Part shown: piece after piece, positions 26,401 to 37,475 of the stretch
Position numbering within the stretch: position 1 is the first letter of the stretch
Layout of the letters: every line of letters starts with the position of its first letter
Origin: Pholiota molesta
Lineage: Eukaryota > Basidiomycota > Agaricomycetes > Agaricales > Strophariaceae
DNA length: 64,000 nt
Assembly: GCA_014925825.1 (NCBI GenBank)
Contig: JACGCK010000033.1
Location: 186,001-250,000 of the forward strand
Direction: 5' to 3'
Made by a program: the position numbers and the translations under genes
The notes under the pieces: generated by a model
The model's database searches: none
What the model saw: only the letters and a program-made list of their open reading frames with translations
Told to the model about the DNA's origin: nothing

Positions 26401-26466
26401 CAAGTGTTTATCAAGGGGGCTGGTAGTGTCTCCCTATCTTGGTACACGAAGAAAAAGCCGCTTTAA
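20471..26466 (+). CDS. Giant low-complexity protein with C-terminal RRM-like domain
   Basis: I do not recognise a named family. Exons 20471-21451, 21524-25888, 25955-26038 and 26383-26466 give about 1838 aa after adding three inferred missing bases (G run at 22003-22005, CC at 22374-22375, G run at 22679-22682). Most of the chain is disordered: proline/serine/alanine-rich with Gln/His runs, Arg-Ser repeats of the type AHSRAAS at about residues 870-1000, and acidic blocks such as EEEEDDETSEDE. The last ~90 residues look folded: KRKLVISGV, then YEAVKRWCEAFGEV, KLYVDFKKASVAETV and GAGSVSLSWYTKK. This has the beta-alpha-beta pattern and the FGEV/LYVDF positions of an RNA-recognition motif. RNA binding is an inference. 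The intron in the middle of that domain (344 nt) is unusually long here. Confidence 0.75.
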
Positions 26467-28734
26467 TGTAGGCCGCTCTTCCATTATCCAGAATCTTGTC
26501 GACTTCCCTACGCACATCAAAAAGTTCCCCAGTGCGGAACACAGGATTACCAACAAACTAGACTCGCATTTTTTCCGTTATAGAAACCATCATCAACATT
26601 GCATTCGTAAAAGCATCTTCATCTTTTATTGTCATCATTTATTCATTCGCTGTCAGTATCCATCATCTTCCCATGACTTATTCGCAACCCAAATCATTGC
26701 CGACTAATCCATTGCATTCTTCAACAATTCAAACAAAGCATCTGCCTATCTCCTGTTTTCTTTGCTTTGCTTTATTTCATGCTTCATCGTACATAACCAA
26801 CTGCCTTGCTAAAATTATCAATCTTTGCTTCATTTCTTTTTCTTTCCTTCTTTCATTGTTGTCCGCTTTCTCTATAGTCCACTTTTCTATCCACTACAGT
26901 ATCTTATCCTCCGCTTTACCGTCACCGCACACACGCATACACACCGGACATCGCATCTGAGCACCGAGCCCAACCACCATAACCACACTCATTTACTCCC
27001 CGCCATCTATGCCCAGATCAAGCATGGGTTGAGTCTCACTCTTTTTCACCATCAAATCACTACCCTACATGCTTCTAATCCTAACAAATACGACGCTCCT
27101 TCTATGCAACACGCACTATAATCATCCGGAACATAGCTGGAACACAGCCTACTGCGACGCACCACCAGCGCCCACAATCATTTACCACATAACCATTTCC
27201 ATCAATCTCTCCCGACTCGGTCGCTCGGCCGCGTGTATCGATTATAATTAACACATTTTCGTGCTATTTCCTCCTCTTGCCCGTGTGTGTACCTTCGGTG
27301 TATCATATCTTCCTCTCGCCGTTACAGCATGCGGTATACTCCCCAATCATCACAACTACTACATAAAACATATATTGTATGGATAGGAACCACTTTCATT
27401 TAGTTTTGCTTTTTCTTTTCATATCGCCTGTTAGCTTTTTCTCTTTGGCATGTCTTAATTTGTAGAAAGAAGGGGAATAAACATTTGCATATTCATTTCA
27501 ATTGAGCCTTGCTAGAAGCAAGCTGCATGGAACCGTCGTGTCAAATGTAATCTTTGACGCATTTATGGCAGAAACCTGGCAGAAATATGATGCCTGCATT
27601 TGCAGTATGAAGGCAACTCTTAAGTCCCCTCGAAACCCATATATCGGAAATGGAAATCAGCTTCTTGCATGCTCAACAGTCATGATATTTACCGGCCGTG
27701 TGCTGACGACAGAGAGATATGATCTTTTCACAACACGCGAGGATGCTGGTGATTCTTGCTTGAATAAGCAACGCTTTCATGATAACTTCAATCATGATAA
27801 CATAATAACGAACATGGAACCAATAATGATACCGAACACGAGCGTTTAGGCGCTCGGCATGTATAATTTGATGATAGACGCCGTCTTTGCGGCTATACTG
27901 GATGCCCTCGACACTCTAACACCCTATTGCATAAGTCTCCAGAATGGAATTCCACTTCTAAATATTTCTCTCAGCCATTAATTGACGCTACTACAAGTCC
28001 GACTGATAGCGAAAACAATTATGCAATGTCATATCTCAGGCTATTAAGTTTGAATGAACGAGTCCTAATGATAGCCTCTTCCAGGTCGCTAAGTAAATGA
28101 AACGTGGGAGAGACACGATTGAAGGCGTAAACGAAGGCCCTTTTTGGTTGCGTTGGTGTATTTTCATTATCACTTGCCGCTGACAAGAGACATATCGTGC
28201 TGGACTCAGGAACACACTGGCGTATACCACCTTCACAGTAACAAAACTTTGGCAGGCTTCTAACAAGCTATTCACTCATTCCAATCATCGACACGTACAT
28301 GGTAGCGTCCAATTCTGGCATTATTTTGTCGCAATGAAGGTCTGTGCCACACTTTCCTTCAAAATATTTTGCCAACCCGAAGGCAGTAGCGCTCCATATT
28401 TAGCGCCTTCTGGTTCGGACAAATCTCGCAATCTTAAAATGAAATATGGTACCTGAGTGGCAATAAAGAACTGACTACTAGTATATAGATGAAGCTTCGA
28501 ACAAATGATCGGTGCAATGGAATTTACCCTTCTTTAAGCATGCTGCGTTGTCGCAGGTCCTCTTTCTCATTCTTTTCGTTCGTTTACAAAGTCTGAATTT
28601 ATGTACACCTACGCTTCCATTAAGAATAGCTGCGTTAATTGTCTAAAATAAGTGCCCAAAGACGAGGCCAATCCAGAAGCGGCGGTGCCGACTTTCAGAA
28701 TAGACATGCGCATATCTTCCCCAAAGACAATATT
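26467..28734. other. Intergenic, 3' flank and gene-poor DNA
   Basis: About 1 kb downstream of the giant gene is T/C-rich with AATAAA at about 27476, consistent with a long 3' UTR. Beyond that only short frames with no domain are seen. Confidence 0.45.
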
Positions 28735-29842
28735 GGGTGTCCTCTATGACATTATTTATCGGCAAATATTCGAACGCCTGTAAGCTGTTGCATGGTAGAT
28801 TACTTTTAGGTTACTTAAGCAGGGTTGGGTTGCATGGTCGGGTTGCATGTAGAATTTGGATTTACGGTCCGACAGTGATCCGGCTGATCTGTCCCATATT
28901 TGGGAATATCTCGAGATGCCGCTGCTGCTGCCGTTGTTCGGACATAGCCTCCTCTGTGCTCACTGTTTCGATAGCAAGTACGCGTTTTTGCTCCGTTCCT
29001 GTTTTTTTTTTTTTTTGCTTTCATAAATTTACAAAATATATAACCAAAAGTGTCCTTCCAGTGGAGTGCTCAGTGAATACATATAGTATGGCAGGTGGAA
29101 ATTAGAATGTCTTCAAATGTGCAGAAAGAATAGTATAAAATGACATTCTCCTTGACATTTATTCCCTGACACAGACATCATTCATAGAAGTTCCTATTAT
29201 TGTGTCCTTCTCTTAACATTGGTTTGTAGGATAAAGCTTGAAAATCATATGCTTGGGATCTCTTTGGATATAGACAGACATGTGTTCCTCCTCTCCCCCT
29301 TCCCATCAGCCCTCCATGCCTGTATATTCAACTATTCAAACATTAAATTTAGTATACAGATATTAAAATACCTTGAAAATAATTACATGAAGCTGCAGTG
29401 GCCATGGATAGTACCCCAAAGCATTAAATATATTCATAAGAGAGGTTTCAAAATGAACATTTTACATATATTAGGATGCTTCTAGAGCATTTTATGCCTA
29501 TTGAATATATTATATATCATGTAAATTTATAAAAGTAAGAAAATAAGCAGAAACGGAGCAAAAACGCGTACTTGCTATCGAAACAGTGAGCACGGAGGAG
29601 GCCGGGAACTTTCCGAACAACGGCAGCAGCAGCGGCATCTCGAGATATTCCCAAATATGGGACAGATCAGCCGGATCACAGTCGGACCGTAAATCCGAAT
29701 TCTACATGCAACCCAACCATGCAACCCAACCCTGCTTGAGTAACCCAAAAGTAACCCACCATGTAACAGCTTCCTGGCATTTAACAGCATTTAACAGGCG
29801 TTATAATTTTTGCCCATGAATCATGTCATAGTCCTCCCACGA
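28735..29842. repeat. 1.1-kb long inverted repeat (foldback/MITE-like)
   Basis: The left arm (28735-29033) and right arm (29520-29842) are reverse complements over about 300 bp. Landmarks are GGGTTGCATG repeated twice, GGATTTACGGTCCGAC, CCCATATTTGGGAATATC, GCCGCTGCTGCTGCCGTTGTTCGG, and GATAGCAAGTACGCGTTTTTGC. The ~490-bp centre is AT-rich and non-coding. The outermost conserved part (CTATGACAT near 28743 and its complement near 29826) still pairs, so the true ends are blurred and I could not define a target duplication. Confidence 0.85.
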
Positions 29843-31280
29843 TGTTCATTCTTCGCATTCATTGGGATGAGAACTTGAATATTGAAATACTCTCACAGGT
29901 ACTTGGCGTGTTTTGGTATTCTCACGTAGTTCAACTTGAAAGTAGTTTCAAACGTATCAGTGGGCAGATGTTGGAGTAGTGCGCATCGCAGTCCTTACCT
30001 TGTCGGAATCCTAGACCTGTTTGGACTAACAATGGTAGATAAATATTCACGTTCGCAAGCTGGATAGTCCCGCACCTATGCGGCCAGCCAAGCGGTACCA
30101 GCTATACATACCTATAACTATTAATACAGGCTGTATTCCTGATTCAGGCAACTTCTACAGGCAAGCCGTTGCCTCTGCCAGTGCATCTGCACTGGATCCG
30201 TAATCGTTCAGCAATCAGGATAAGTACTATCTTGCTAAGGAGTTATCTAGGTTAGCTAACCGACTTATCCCTCACGTTTCGGCAAGAAAAACCTCACTTT
30301 CATCGCCGTATTAATACCGTCTGGCTCCATATATATTGGCCGAATGGAAAAGTTTTTATCTCAAGGGATCATTCGAGACTTTTCCGTTATGCGCGTGTGA
30401 AGTCCGAATATGTTTATTCTCAAGCTATGTACTGTCGTTATAAACCAGATTGAAACCAGACGTCAATTTGTTGACATCCAGCGGCTTGCTTAGGGCTATT
30501 TTTTGTCATATGGGGCGTAGGGCTTCCTGCCCTATTTATGGAGATTTCTGCCATTATATGCTTTGAGCGATTGTACATGTTCAACAGGAAGAATTGTCGC
30601 AGTCAAACTATCCAGCAACTGTTTATCCAGTCGCCTGGTACCTGTTGGGATAATTTCCAAGTCTATACTAGTCTACGCATGTGAGATATTGAACCTTCGG
30701 AAAATACTTGAGCTCATGCGCTCAGACGCTTCGATGACAGTTAATACCTCCGTACAGGTAGAAAGTTCCACTCCAAGGATAAGAGGACGTACGGCGTTAA
30801 TAGCTGTCAATATATTTTCGTGCATAGCCTCCCAGTGTTTTTTTCATCGATCGAAGTCCAGTTATTGACAAACCTAGAAGCTTGTGTCATACGTTGGTTA
30901 TATGTACATAACTTTACAATTATACTTCCATGCCATTATGAAACTTTTCGGACACCTTAAATTGAGAAACAGAAAGGCTGTCAAGTCAAAAATACCTGTG
31001 CCAGTTGGCCGCCACCTCCTTACACAATCTGTCACGAGAGAGGAAAGAAAGATGGTTCACCTACATTTTATTCTCTCCCTCTGTCGAGCCTTCTAGCTCG
31101 TTCAATTGAGGCGAAATGTATTAAATGGAAGCTTATTATCTCCATTGTTGTGAAGTCTAAGTTGTGGTGGTCGAGATAAATATCTGATACATGGGCTGCA
31201 GCTTTGCTGAGTCTGCTGACTTTTGAGCAATGTCGAAAAGGTAATCAATGGCCCCTTGCGAAAAAAGCAAAAAAAATTAA
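29843..31280. other. Intergenic, gene-poor
   Basis: Only short frames, none with a recognisable domain. I see no terminal repeats or coding remnants that I can assign to a transposon class. Confidence 0.45.
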
Positions 31281-31372
31281 CTCTCTGTCTGGGAGTCGAA
31301 CCCAGCTTTCGCGCGTTTTTCACTCAACATTCTTATGACAGGCGCGTGTACTAACCGATATACTAACAGAGA
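31281..31372 (-). tRNA. tRNA-Asp(GTC) with 20-nt intron
   Basis: On the minus strand the acceptor is TCTCTGT with ACAGAGA and discriminator G. The D-arm starts TAGTAT. The anticodon stem is CGCGC/GCGCG, and the loop CTGTCA then C carries GTC. The T-arm is CTGGG/CCCAG around TTCGACT. Removing the 20-nt intron after position 37 leaves 72 nt, the usual size of fungal tRNA-Asp, and the discriminator G is the one expected for aspartate. Confidence 0.93.
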
Positions 31373-31955
31373 CCATGAAGATAAAAAGCATTAAGACAAT
31401 TATAGTAGGATGCCGGAATCAGTAAGTATTGGACCCAAGCAATTCCAATTTCCACCGTCTCCACGACTTGTCCCTACTTGTCCAATACTTCCACATCTCA
31501 AACTCAAACGCCCAAACCGCAAGGTCCACATCAAGAATGTGCCTACATCTCAAACATTTCGACGATCATCTGTATATAAATTGCGTTCTAGGCTATGTCA
31601 AAGTGAGTATATAAAAGATAGCGAACGCTCTCTCTAACATTCCAATTCAGGTTCATAAGGTTGCGTTTCTAATATTTTCGACAGTGGATCGGGCAAATAA
31701 TAACGGAATTTCATACGAAGGAGGGATGATAACAATTAATGAAGGTTGAATGGTCAAGAATGAACTACTTTGAAGAACGCAAATGACGCAAGCGAAGGGA
31801 AAAGACGATTTACATAGGAAAGGATTGGGAACTTCGGGAGTCAACAGAGGCAGAAACGAACTTTGGGCGTCGCGCATTGGTGAGTAGGATCACCCTCTTA
31901 CGCTCCGAGTGAACACTGGGTTTGCAAGTTGGGTATGCGGCAGACCTAAGGAACT
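31373..31955. other. Intergenic
   Basis: No gene recognised. The part nearest 31955 is the 3' flank of the minus-strand gene that follows. Confidence 0.45.
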
Positions 31956-32780
31956 CTAATCTGAATCACTGTAAAGTTCAGTGCCGTGTGAACCGAAGCG
32001 TTGAGTACGATTGCCGCTGTGACCCGCCTCCTCTCGACCGAACAACTCAGGGTTCTCTTGCAACAAGCCTTGGGCGAGGCGCACGTTCTCATGGATCTCC
32101 TTCCTCTGGTTTCTCAACTTTTGCAGTTCCCTGGCTTGGATTGCCGAGATGTCGAAGGGAATAGCATAGACGACTTCCGGACGCATTTGAGGCACTGGCT
32201 TCCTCTCAGGAGATGGTGTTCCAGGATAGATCGGCAAGTTCCTGGGTCTGGTCCTAATCTGCGCATTGAGACGTCCAGTCTGAGTAGGACGAGGGTGACG
32301 GGTGGGTGTGCTCGGGCCACTCGAGCTTGAGATCGAGACTTTGGGCGGGTTAGGTGGCTGCTTGGGCTTTCTAGGCGTGCTATGGACGATACGAGAGGGT
32401 CCCCCTTTGGCTTTGGTAGGTGTAACCGGCACACGGGTCACTTTCCTCCTGGCACCACCAGATTTACGCGGTGCTTTGTCTGCAGCACGCGGGGCCTTCT
32501 TCGGGATTGGGATTGGACTGGAAATCATCTTGTCATCATCGTCCGCGACGTTGTCAGAATCTCCGCTGGAATCCATATCCACGTCCTCAGGATCGGAGAA
32601 GGCCCCACTGAAACGGATCTTCTGCGGTTGTTTGGAAACATTGGTAGGAGCTGCCACCCTGTTGATATCCCCGAGACGATTTTGGGCTTTGGGTCTTGAA
32701 CCAGACAACTTCGCGGCGGTTTTCTTTTGTGTATAGCTACGAAGCTTCGCTTTATAGTGGACGGAGCTGTTGTTGGACAT
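31956..32780 (-). CDS. Uncharacterised disordered basic protein
   Basis: A single-exon frame of 274 aa starting at ATG 32780. I recognise no domain. Residues 1-60 are basic (YTQKKTAAK, SRPKAQNRLGDINR). An acidic patch follows (DPEDVDMDSSGDSDNVADDDD), then a Lys/Pro-rich middle with several TP-K and SP sites (VPVTPTK, HSTPRKPK) that could be cyclin-dependent kinase targets. The last ~70 residues form a likely helix or coiled coil (ISAIQARELQKLRNQRKEIHENVRLAQGLL is one continuous charged helix by pattern). It reads as a nuclear, possibly cell-cycle-regulated protein, but that is inference from composition. Real coding is supported by length, composition and a clean start. Confidence 0.65.
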   Translation of the reverse strand: MSNNSSVHYKAKLRSYTQKKTAAKLSGSRPKAQNRLGDINRVAAPTNVSKQPQKIRFSGAFSDPEDVDMDSSGDSDNVADDDDKMISSPIPIPKKAPRAADKAPRKSGGARRKVTRVPVTPTKAKGGPSRIVHSTPRKPKQPPNPPKVSISSSSGPSTPTRHPRPTQTGRLNAQIRTRPRNLPIYPGTPSPERKPVPQMRPEVVYAIPFDISAIQARELQKLRNQRKEIHENVRLAQGLLQENPELFGREEAGHSGNRTQRFGSHGTELYSDSD

Positions 32781-33593
32781 GTTTGGCGGTGGGGTTCTTG
32801 CTGCGGGTTTGCAGTGAAGGGCAGGGTCTGGGGATATTTCGATGCCCTTTCATCTATCCACCAGCGCGCTAAAATACATTTTCTGCCTTGTTTGCTTTAA
32901 AGCCACTCTCTGCTAATTGCGAACGTTGCAGTGGCAAACGCTTGCTCGTGTTTCTCTTTGGCCCTTTCTTGCGGCCCATATCCCTTATATGGAAGATCTT
33001 CGTGTTTTATTCAGGTACAATACTCCCCAGTATGGTAGTATGTGGCACGCGCTTCTCTTTTGTCTATCGCGGCTGGCCAAGGCAAGTAATGAGGCACTGT
33101 TGCCTTGACTCTTTGAGTGGCTCCGCATACTTTGCAGCCTGAAGTAGACCTGGACTCCGAAGCAAATTGTAGTTGACGCTTTATGATCGAATGACACACC
33201 AAGCGCTCATCCACAGTTAGCGCCCAAGCACTGATCAAGCACTGATATTCGTCGAAGTTGGCCTAGCATCCAAGTTATCCAGTGAATCTGAAATGACGCG
33301 CCTGATAACTTTTATTCATTCTACACTTCCAGCTCCAGCTGCAGAGCCCAAGAGGCGGGAGAGCAGCACACCACAACTTGACGCAGAAACCTAGCCTACG
33401 GATGCAGAGAAAAACGGCAAAAAAATGACGACAGCCGCGTCGTTCTGTGTTTCTCGACTTTCGCGTACACGCGCAGATTCAGCACAGATTTCCGCCATTC
33501 CGCTGAGATCACCGCAGTTGCACTGCAGAGCCGCCTCCATCAAGTGAATCTGAAATGATGTGCCTGGTAATTCTTATTCCCCCAGAATTCTGG
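32781..33593. other. Intergenic with short direct repeat
   Basis: No gene recognised. Two ~36-bp direct copies of a GTGAATCTGAAATGA-containing sequence lie at about 33283-33318 and 33544-33580; the second abuts a tRNA-Ala gene. Confidence 0.5.
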
Positions 33594-33698
33594 GGGCACA
33601 TGGTGTAGTTGGTTATCACGCTCGCTTAGCATACGCCTAGAATTTGTCCAGAGTACATGATATGCGAGAGGTGTTGGGTTCAATTCCCAATGCGTCCA
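33594..33698 (+). tRNA. tRNA-Ala(AGC) with 31-nt intron
   Basis: The 74-nt mature part is identical to the gene at 46-131 (acceptor GGGCACA/TGCGTCC, G3-U70, anticodon AGC). The intron after position 37 is 31 nt and unrelated in sequence to the others. Confidence 0.92.
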
Positions 33699-34801
33699 AT
33701 TTTTAATACTTTCTCTTTTTGACTGCGTCTGTCTTGACTCTTGAGTACTGAGTCTTGACTCTTGAAAGTTGAATCTTCCTTCAGGCTTCCAACTTCCAAG
33801 TTCCAAAGTTCCACAGTCCACTTCATTATTGATCTTGATTCGTTGGAGTCGCAATCGAGAGCTTCAGTTTTCCACATATATATTATATGTATTTCAAATT
33901 TGTCAAATTTAGATATTCTTCTGCTGCTGGTGTTTTACTGAACACATTCTACTCGGCGCCAATCCCATCAAGAAGACCACACCGTGGATTAAGAAATACA
34001 TCACTCTGTCCAGAGCAAGTCAGGCGATGCTACATAAGTATTATTACCCTCTTATGATCTGCAGATCATTTCCCCAGCAGTGGTCTACCTGGCACGCCGA
34101 TTTCACGTCTCCGCCGCGCATTGGCTGTGGGCGCCGCGTCTGAGCGCGTTGGAGAACGAGTAACATTTGCCAAACACACAGGTGCACCGGCACAATTCAA
34201 GGTACCACCTTCAAGGTCGCGGTGAAATTTAAAGGGCCGTAGTAATACGGTTGCAGTCGGTAATAACACCATAGCTGACTTGTATCGCTTTTATCAATTG
34301 AAGATTGACAAAAAATCAGGGATGGTTATGAACGTTGCCGTTCTGAAGAATTTAGTGCAAGAAATGATCCTCAACCCATTGCATCATCATGACATCGTTC
34401 ATTCTATGCATTTTATTCAGGATTATCCCGTAGACGCTGATTGGTAACGGTGTTTTATGTTACGGAGTGACTTGCCGTATTTCTCTGACAAACCTTCGAC
34501 TATGGAGTACTTGGCCGTATTCCTGTGGTGGGAGGTTGGCGAAGAGAGACATTTTCCCTGATATCCTTCATGAGGTAGATCTGAAGAAGCCGAATGGGAG
34601 GACGCATAGCCGTTTCTCCTTAAAGGAAGATTCTAGCCATCTCAGTCACGGAAGCACTACATAGTACATACCTTGTCTATAGCCCCTTTCCGCGCCCCCT
34701 CACTGCGTGAATGTTATCAGTTCCATGCAGTAATAAAAAATAAATTGCACCAGTCATCTAGATCTACCCTTTCTCTTCCCCGTATAAATCATCACCATCC
34801 C
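33699..34801. other. Intergenic
   Basis: A low-complexity stretch of TCTTGACTC/CTTGAGT units directly follows the tRNA gene. An unassigned open stretch (about 34270-34447, plus strand) has no recognisable similarity. The last 100 bp are the 3' flank of the next minus-strand gene. Confidence 0.45.
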
Positions 34802-36186
34802 TTAAATTTCCGAAAGCACCTCCTTGATCCTCGCCAGCACCTCCGCATTCTCCGCCTCCGTGCCCACCGTGATCCGCAGACAGCCGTCGCACCCGGGCTC
34901 GTGCCCGCGGAAGCGCACCACCACCGCGTGCGTCTCCGCGAGGGTCTTGTACAGCCGGAACGCGCGCGCGCTGTCGGGCGCGCCCTGCACCCCCGGCGCG
35001 GGCCGCGCGAGGATGGGCACGACGACGAAGTTCGCGGCGTTGCCGCCGATGCTAGGCGCGACGCCCAGCGGGGCGAGCGCGGCGAGGCCGCGGAGTAGAT
35101 CGGCGCGGCCGGCGGTGAGCGCGCGCACTTTGCGTTGCATGAGCGCGATGGAGGCGGGGGCGAGGGCGGCGAGGGCGAGGTGCGCGGTGGGCGTGGAGAT
35201 GTTGTACGGCGCCTTTGTGTTGGACAGGATCTGGATGAGTGGGGGCTGGGCGAGGGCGATGCCGAGTCTGTGGTGGGGTGGGGTGAGCTCTCGGTGGAGG
35301 TTCGGGTGGTTTAGGCTCACCGGATGGCTGCGAGGCCGAAACTCTTGCTGAGGGTTTGCATGACGCAGAGGTTGGCGTATTCCTTGACGAGGGACGCTGC
35401 GCTGCTCTGTTGTACATCCTCAGCGAAGTCAATGTAGGCTTCATCGACGACGACGATGCCCTTGAAGAGAGGGTATTCTAGTAGAGCGCGGATGGAGGAT
35501 GGGGGAATCAGGGTTCCTGTGGGGTTTCCGGGTGAGCAGAGGAAGATGAGTTTGATAGAGGGATCGGCGGCGATAGCTTTTTTGATCTAGATGCAAGTTA
35601 GGACGAGGCAAAATAAACTCGAACACCCATAGCGTACTTCGTCAACCTTGACACTGAACCGCCCGTGTTCACCGCCCTCTCCGTGGGTCCCGGTCAGCTC
35701 TAGAGGCACCTTGACCACGCCGACATCGTTCACCTGCGCGCACATCGCGTACATGCCGTACGTCGGAGGCGTGGTGAGGATCTTCTCCTCGCCGCCGGGC
35801 TTCACGCACACCCGCATCAGCAGGTCGATGATCTCGTCGGAGCCGACGCCGAGGAAGACGTGGTTCGCGCCCGAGGGGTCGGCGTTCGGCGTCGTCGTGC
35901 CGGGGGGCGACGCGAGCCCGCGCAGGGACGCGAGGCGCGCTTTGATGGCGGGGTGCGAGGGGTCGGGGTAGCGGTGCAGGTCGAGGGACGCCGTCGCCTG
36001 CAGCTCGTCTGGGAGCGTCTCGGCGGCGGCGGCGGCGGCGATGGAAGAGCCAAAGGCGTTCTCGTTCGCGTCGAGCAGGATGCCTTCGCTGTAGTCATCG
36101 CGGGCGCATCGGTAGGGCTGGAGCGCGAGGATGTTAGGCCTGATGACGGCGGAGAGGTCGAAGTGGGTGGGGTATACGGGAGCCAT
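34802..36186 (-). CDS. HIS5: Histidinol-phosphate aminotransferase
   Basis: This PLP enzyme converts imidazole-acetol phosphate and glutamate to histidinol phosphate and 2-oxoglutarate, the seventh step of histidine synthesis. Exons on the minus strand are 36186-35638, 35586-35321 and 35267-34802, giving 426 aa, close to the usual fungal length. Family landmarks are RPNILALQPY and LLDANENAFG near the N-terminus, GSDEIIDLL, TPPTYGMY, CSPGNPTG, VVDEAYIDF, TLSKSFGLAAIRLG with the PLP-binding lysine, and the C-terminal RITVGT. The start at 36186 matches the short N-terminus common in fungi; an in-frame upstream extension to 36276 looks like 5' UTR. The upstream DNA holds a Gcn4-type site and GATA motifs, listed separately. 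Confidence 0.94.
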
Positions 36187-36226
36187 CGCGGCGATGGGAG
36201 GAGGGAGGAAGAGGGAAGCTGAAGAG

Positions 36227-36264
36227 GAGTCATACAGAAATTTGAGGAAGATAAGATAAGATAA
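36227..36264 (-). promoter_or_regulatory. Gcn4/Cpc1-type site and triple GATA motif upstream of HIS5
   Basis: Read on the HIS5 strand, ATGACTC (36233-36227) lies 41-47 bp before the ATG, a perfect match to the general-amino-acid-control consensus. Just upstream, at about 36248-36264, three GATAA units stand in tandem, seen on the plus strand as AGATAAGATAAGATAAG, the core for fungal nitrogen GATA factors. Binding is inferred from the motifs and from the known amino-acid control of histidine genes. Confidence 0.55.
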
Positions 36265-36453
36265 GCCACAGATCATCGGTCCTTCGCCGCCGTCTTATCT
36301 ATGCATGAACTGGTCGAATGATGGGGTATATTCTGGAGATTGTAAATTTACAGGAGTTTTGTATATTGACGAGTACAACAGGGGTATCGTAACAGTAGGA
36401 ATTAGGGACACTGTTAATTAAGTTCTTCAATACTAGTACAGCTACTCGTCAAA

Positions 36454-37475
36454 TCAAATGGAAACAACCAGGAGCCGGAATACATCATCATCCCAATACG
36501 CCTCTGGTCCAGGAGTTGGACTCTGTGAAGCCGACGGAGACTTGCTATCACTGGGAACTTGAAAGCTCTCAGATGGTGCCGGTGGTCCTCCGCTCAGTTT
36601 CGTCCGGCCGCGCATGAGAATGACGCGAAGTTTCCGTATTTCAAAGAAGTGCTATTAAGAATGGTACGCCATTGGTGAGATCCAACGGAAAGAGAAAGCT
36701 GCCCTCGAGACTTACATGATTCCAAGTGTCGATGACCTTGACGACTTTGTGTCGTTTTTGGCCTTTCATGTATTGTTGGACACTGAGGCTAGCTATGGGA
36801 CCTGTAGTGAAGATTAAGAACGTGTATGAAAAGGTTCAGAGTGGTCGAAGCAAACTCACTGATGATGGGGATCATAGAGATGATAGGCAGATGTGAGCGA
36901 TCGACATCCTTTTGTGTCAGATTGGCCGAATCATGTATTTCTCCTAAGAATCTAAGGAAACGGACATTCATGAGCACTGTCCCAACGTTATGCAAGATAA
37001 TGTGCGGATATATATACCTTAGCCAATCCTCCTCCAAGACATTATGAGAAGTAAAAGGGTGAGGACGTGTGCTTGACGGAGGGGGCGCAGGTGGAAAGCC
37101 TTTGGCGAGCGTTTTGCTTATGGCGACGAGGAATATAGGGGGGAAAGGGCCGTAGGCCAGGTCCTCGGGTGGTACCCGGGAGAAGGACGAAAATAAGGCA
37201 GGATCATCGGTCCTACTTGTCGACGTGTGGGGAGCGTAATACGAGTATGAGCTTGAACGGTTGGACAGGCTGCCGCTGGCGTAGGTATTCGGGCTTAGAT
37301 CTTGAGGCGCTGGGGAGGTAGCGTTCGCTGGGATGGGGAACGCTGGGCCGCTCTCTGATGTGAAAAGGATTGGGGTCTTTTCGTTGGGAGAGCTCGCGGC
37401 TATTGGTTCGCTTCTATAGGATGGCGGTGGAGCGGAATCTTCGAGAGCTCGGGCTTCATTTTCTGTGAGGATCAT
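36454..37475 (-). CDS. Conserved uncharacterised protein (PPPSY / ILMRG family)
   Basis: Exons 37475-37018, 36951-36860, 36801-36716 and 36651-36454 give 277 aa. Residues 1-120 are disordered with a PPPSY motif (possible WW-domain ligand) and many Ser/Pro. The folded half begins at LAYGPFPPIFLVAISKTLAKGFP, followed by HPFTSHNVLEEDWLRFLGEI, then DVDRSHLPIISMIPII, VVKVIDTWNHHFFEIRKLRVILMRGRTKLSG and a polar tail. I recall this arrangement from other mushroom-forming fungi, where it has no assigned function. All four exons join in frame with standard splice sites. It lies on the same strand as HIS5, about 270 bp upstream of its start. Confidence 0.8.

Noticed and set aside
28735..29842. LTR retrotransposon
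   Set aside because: The long repeats are inverted, not direct, and the interior has no gag or pol similarity.
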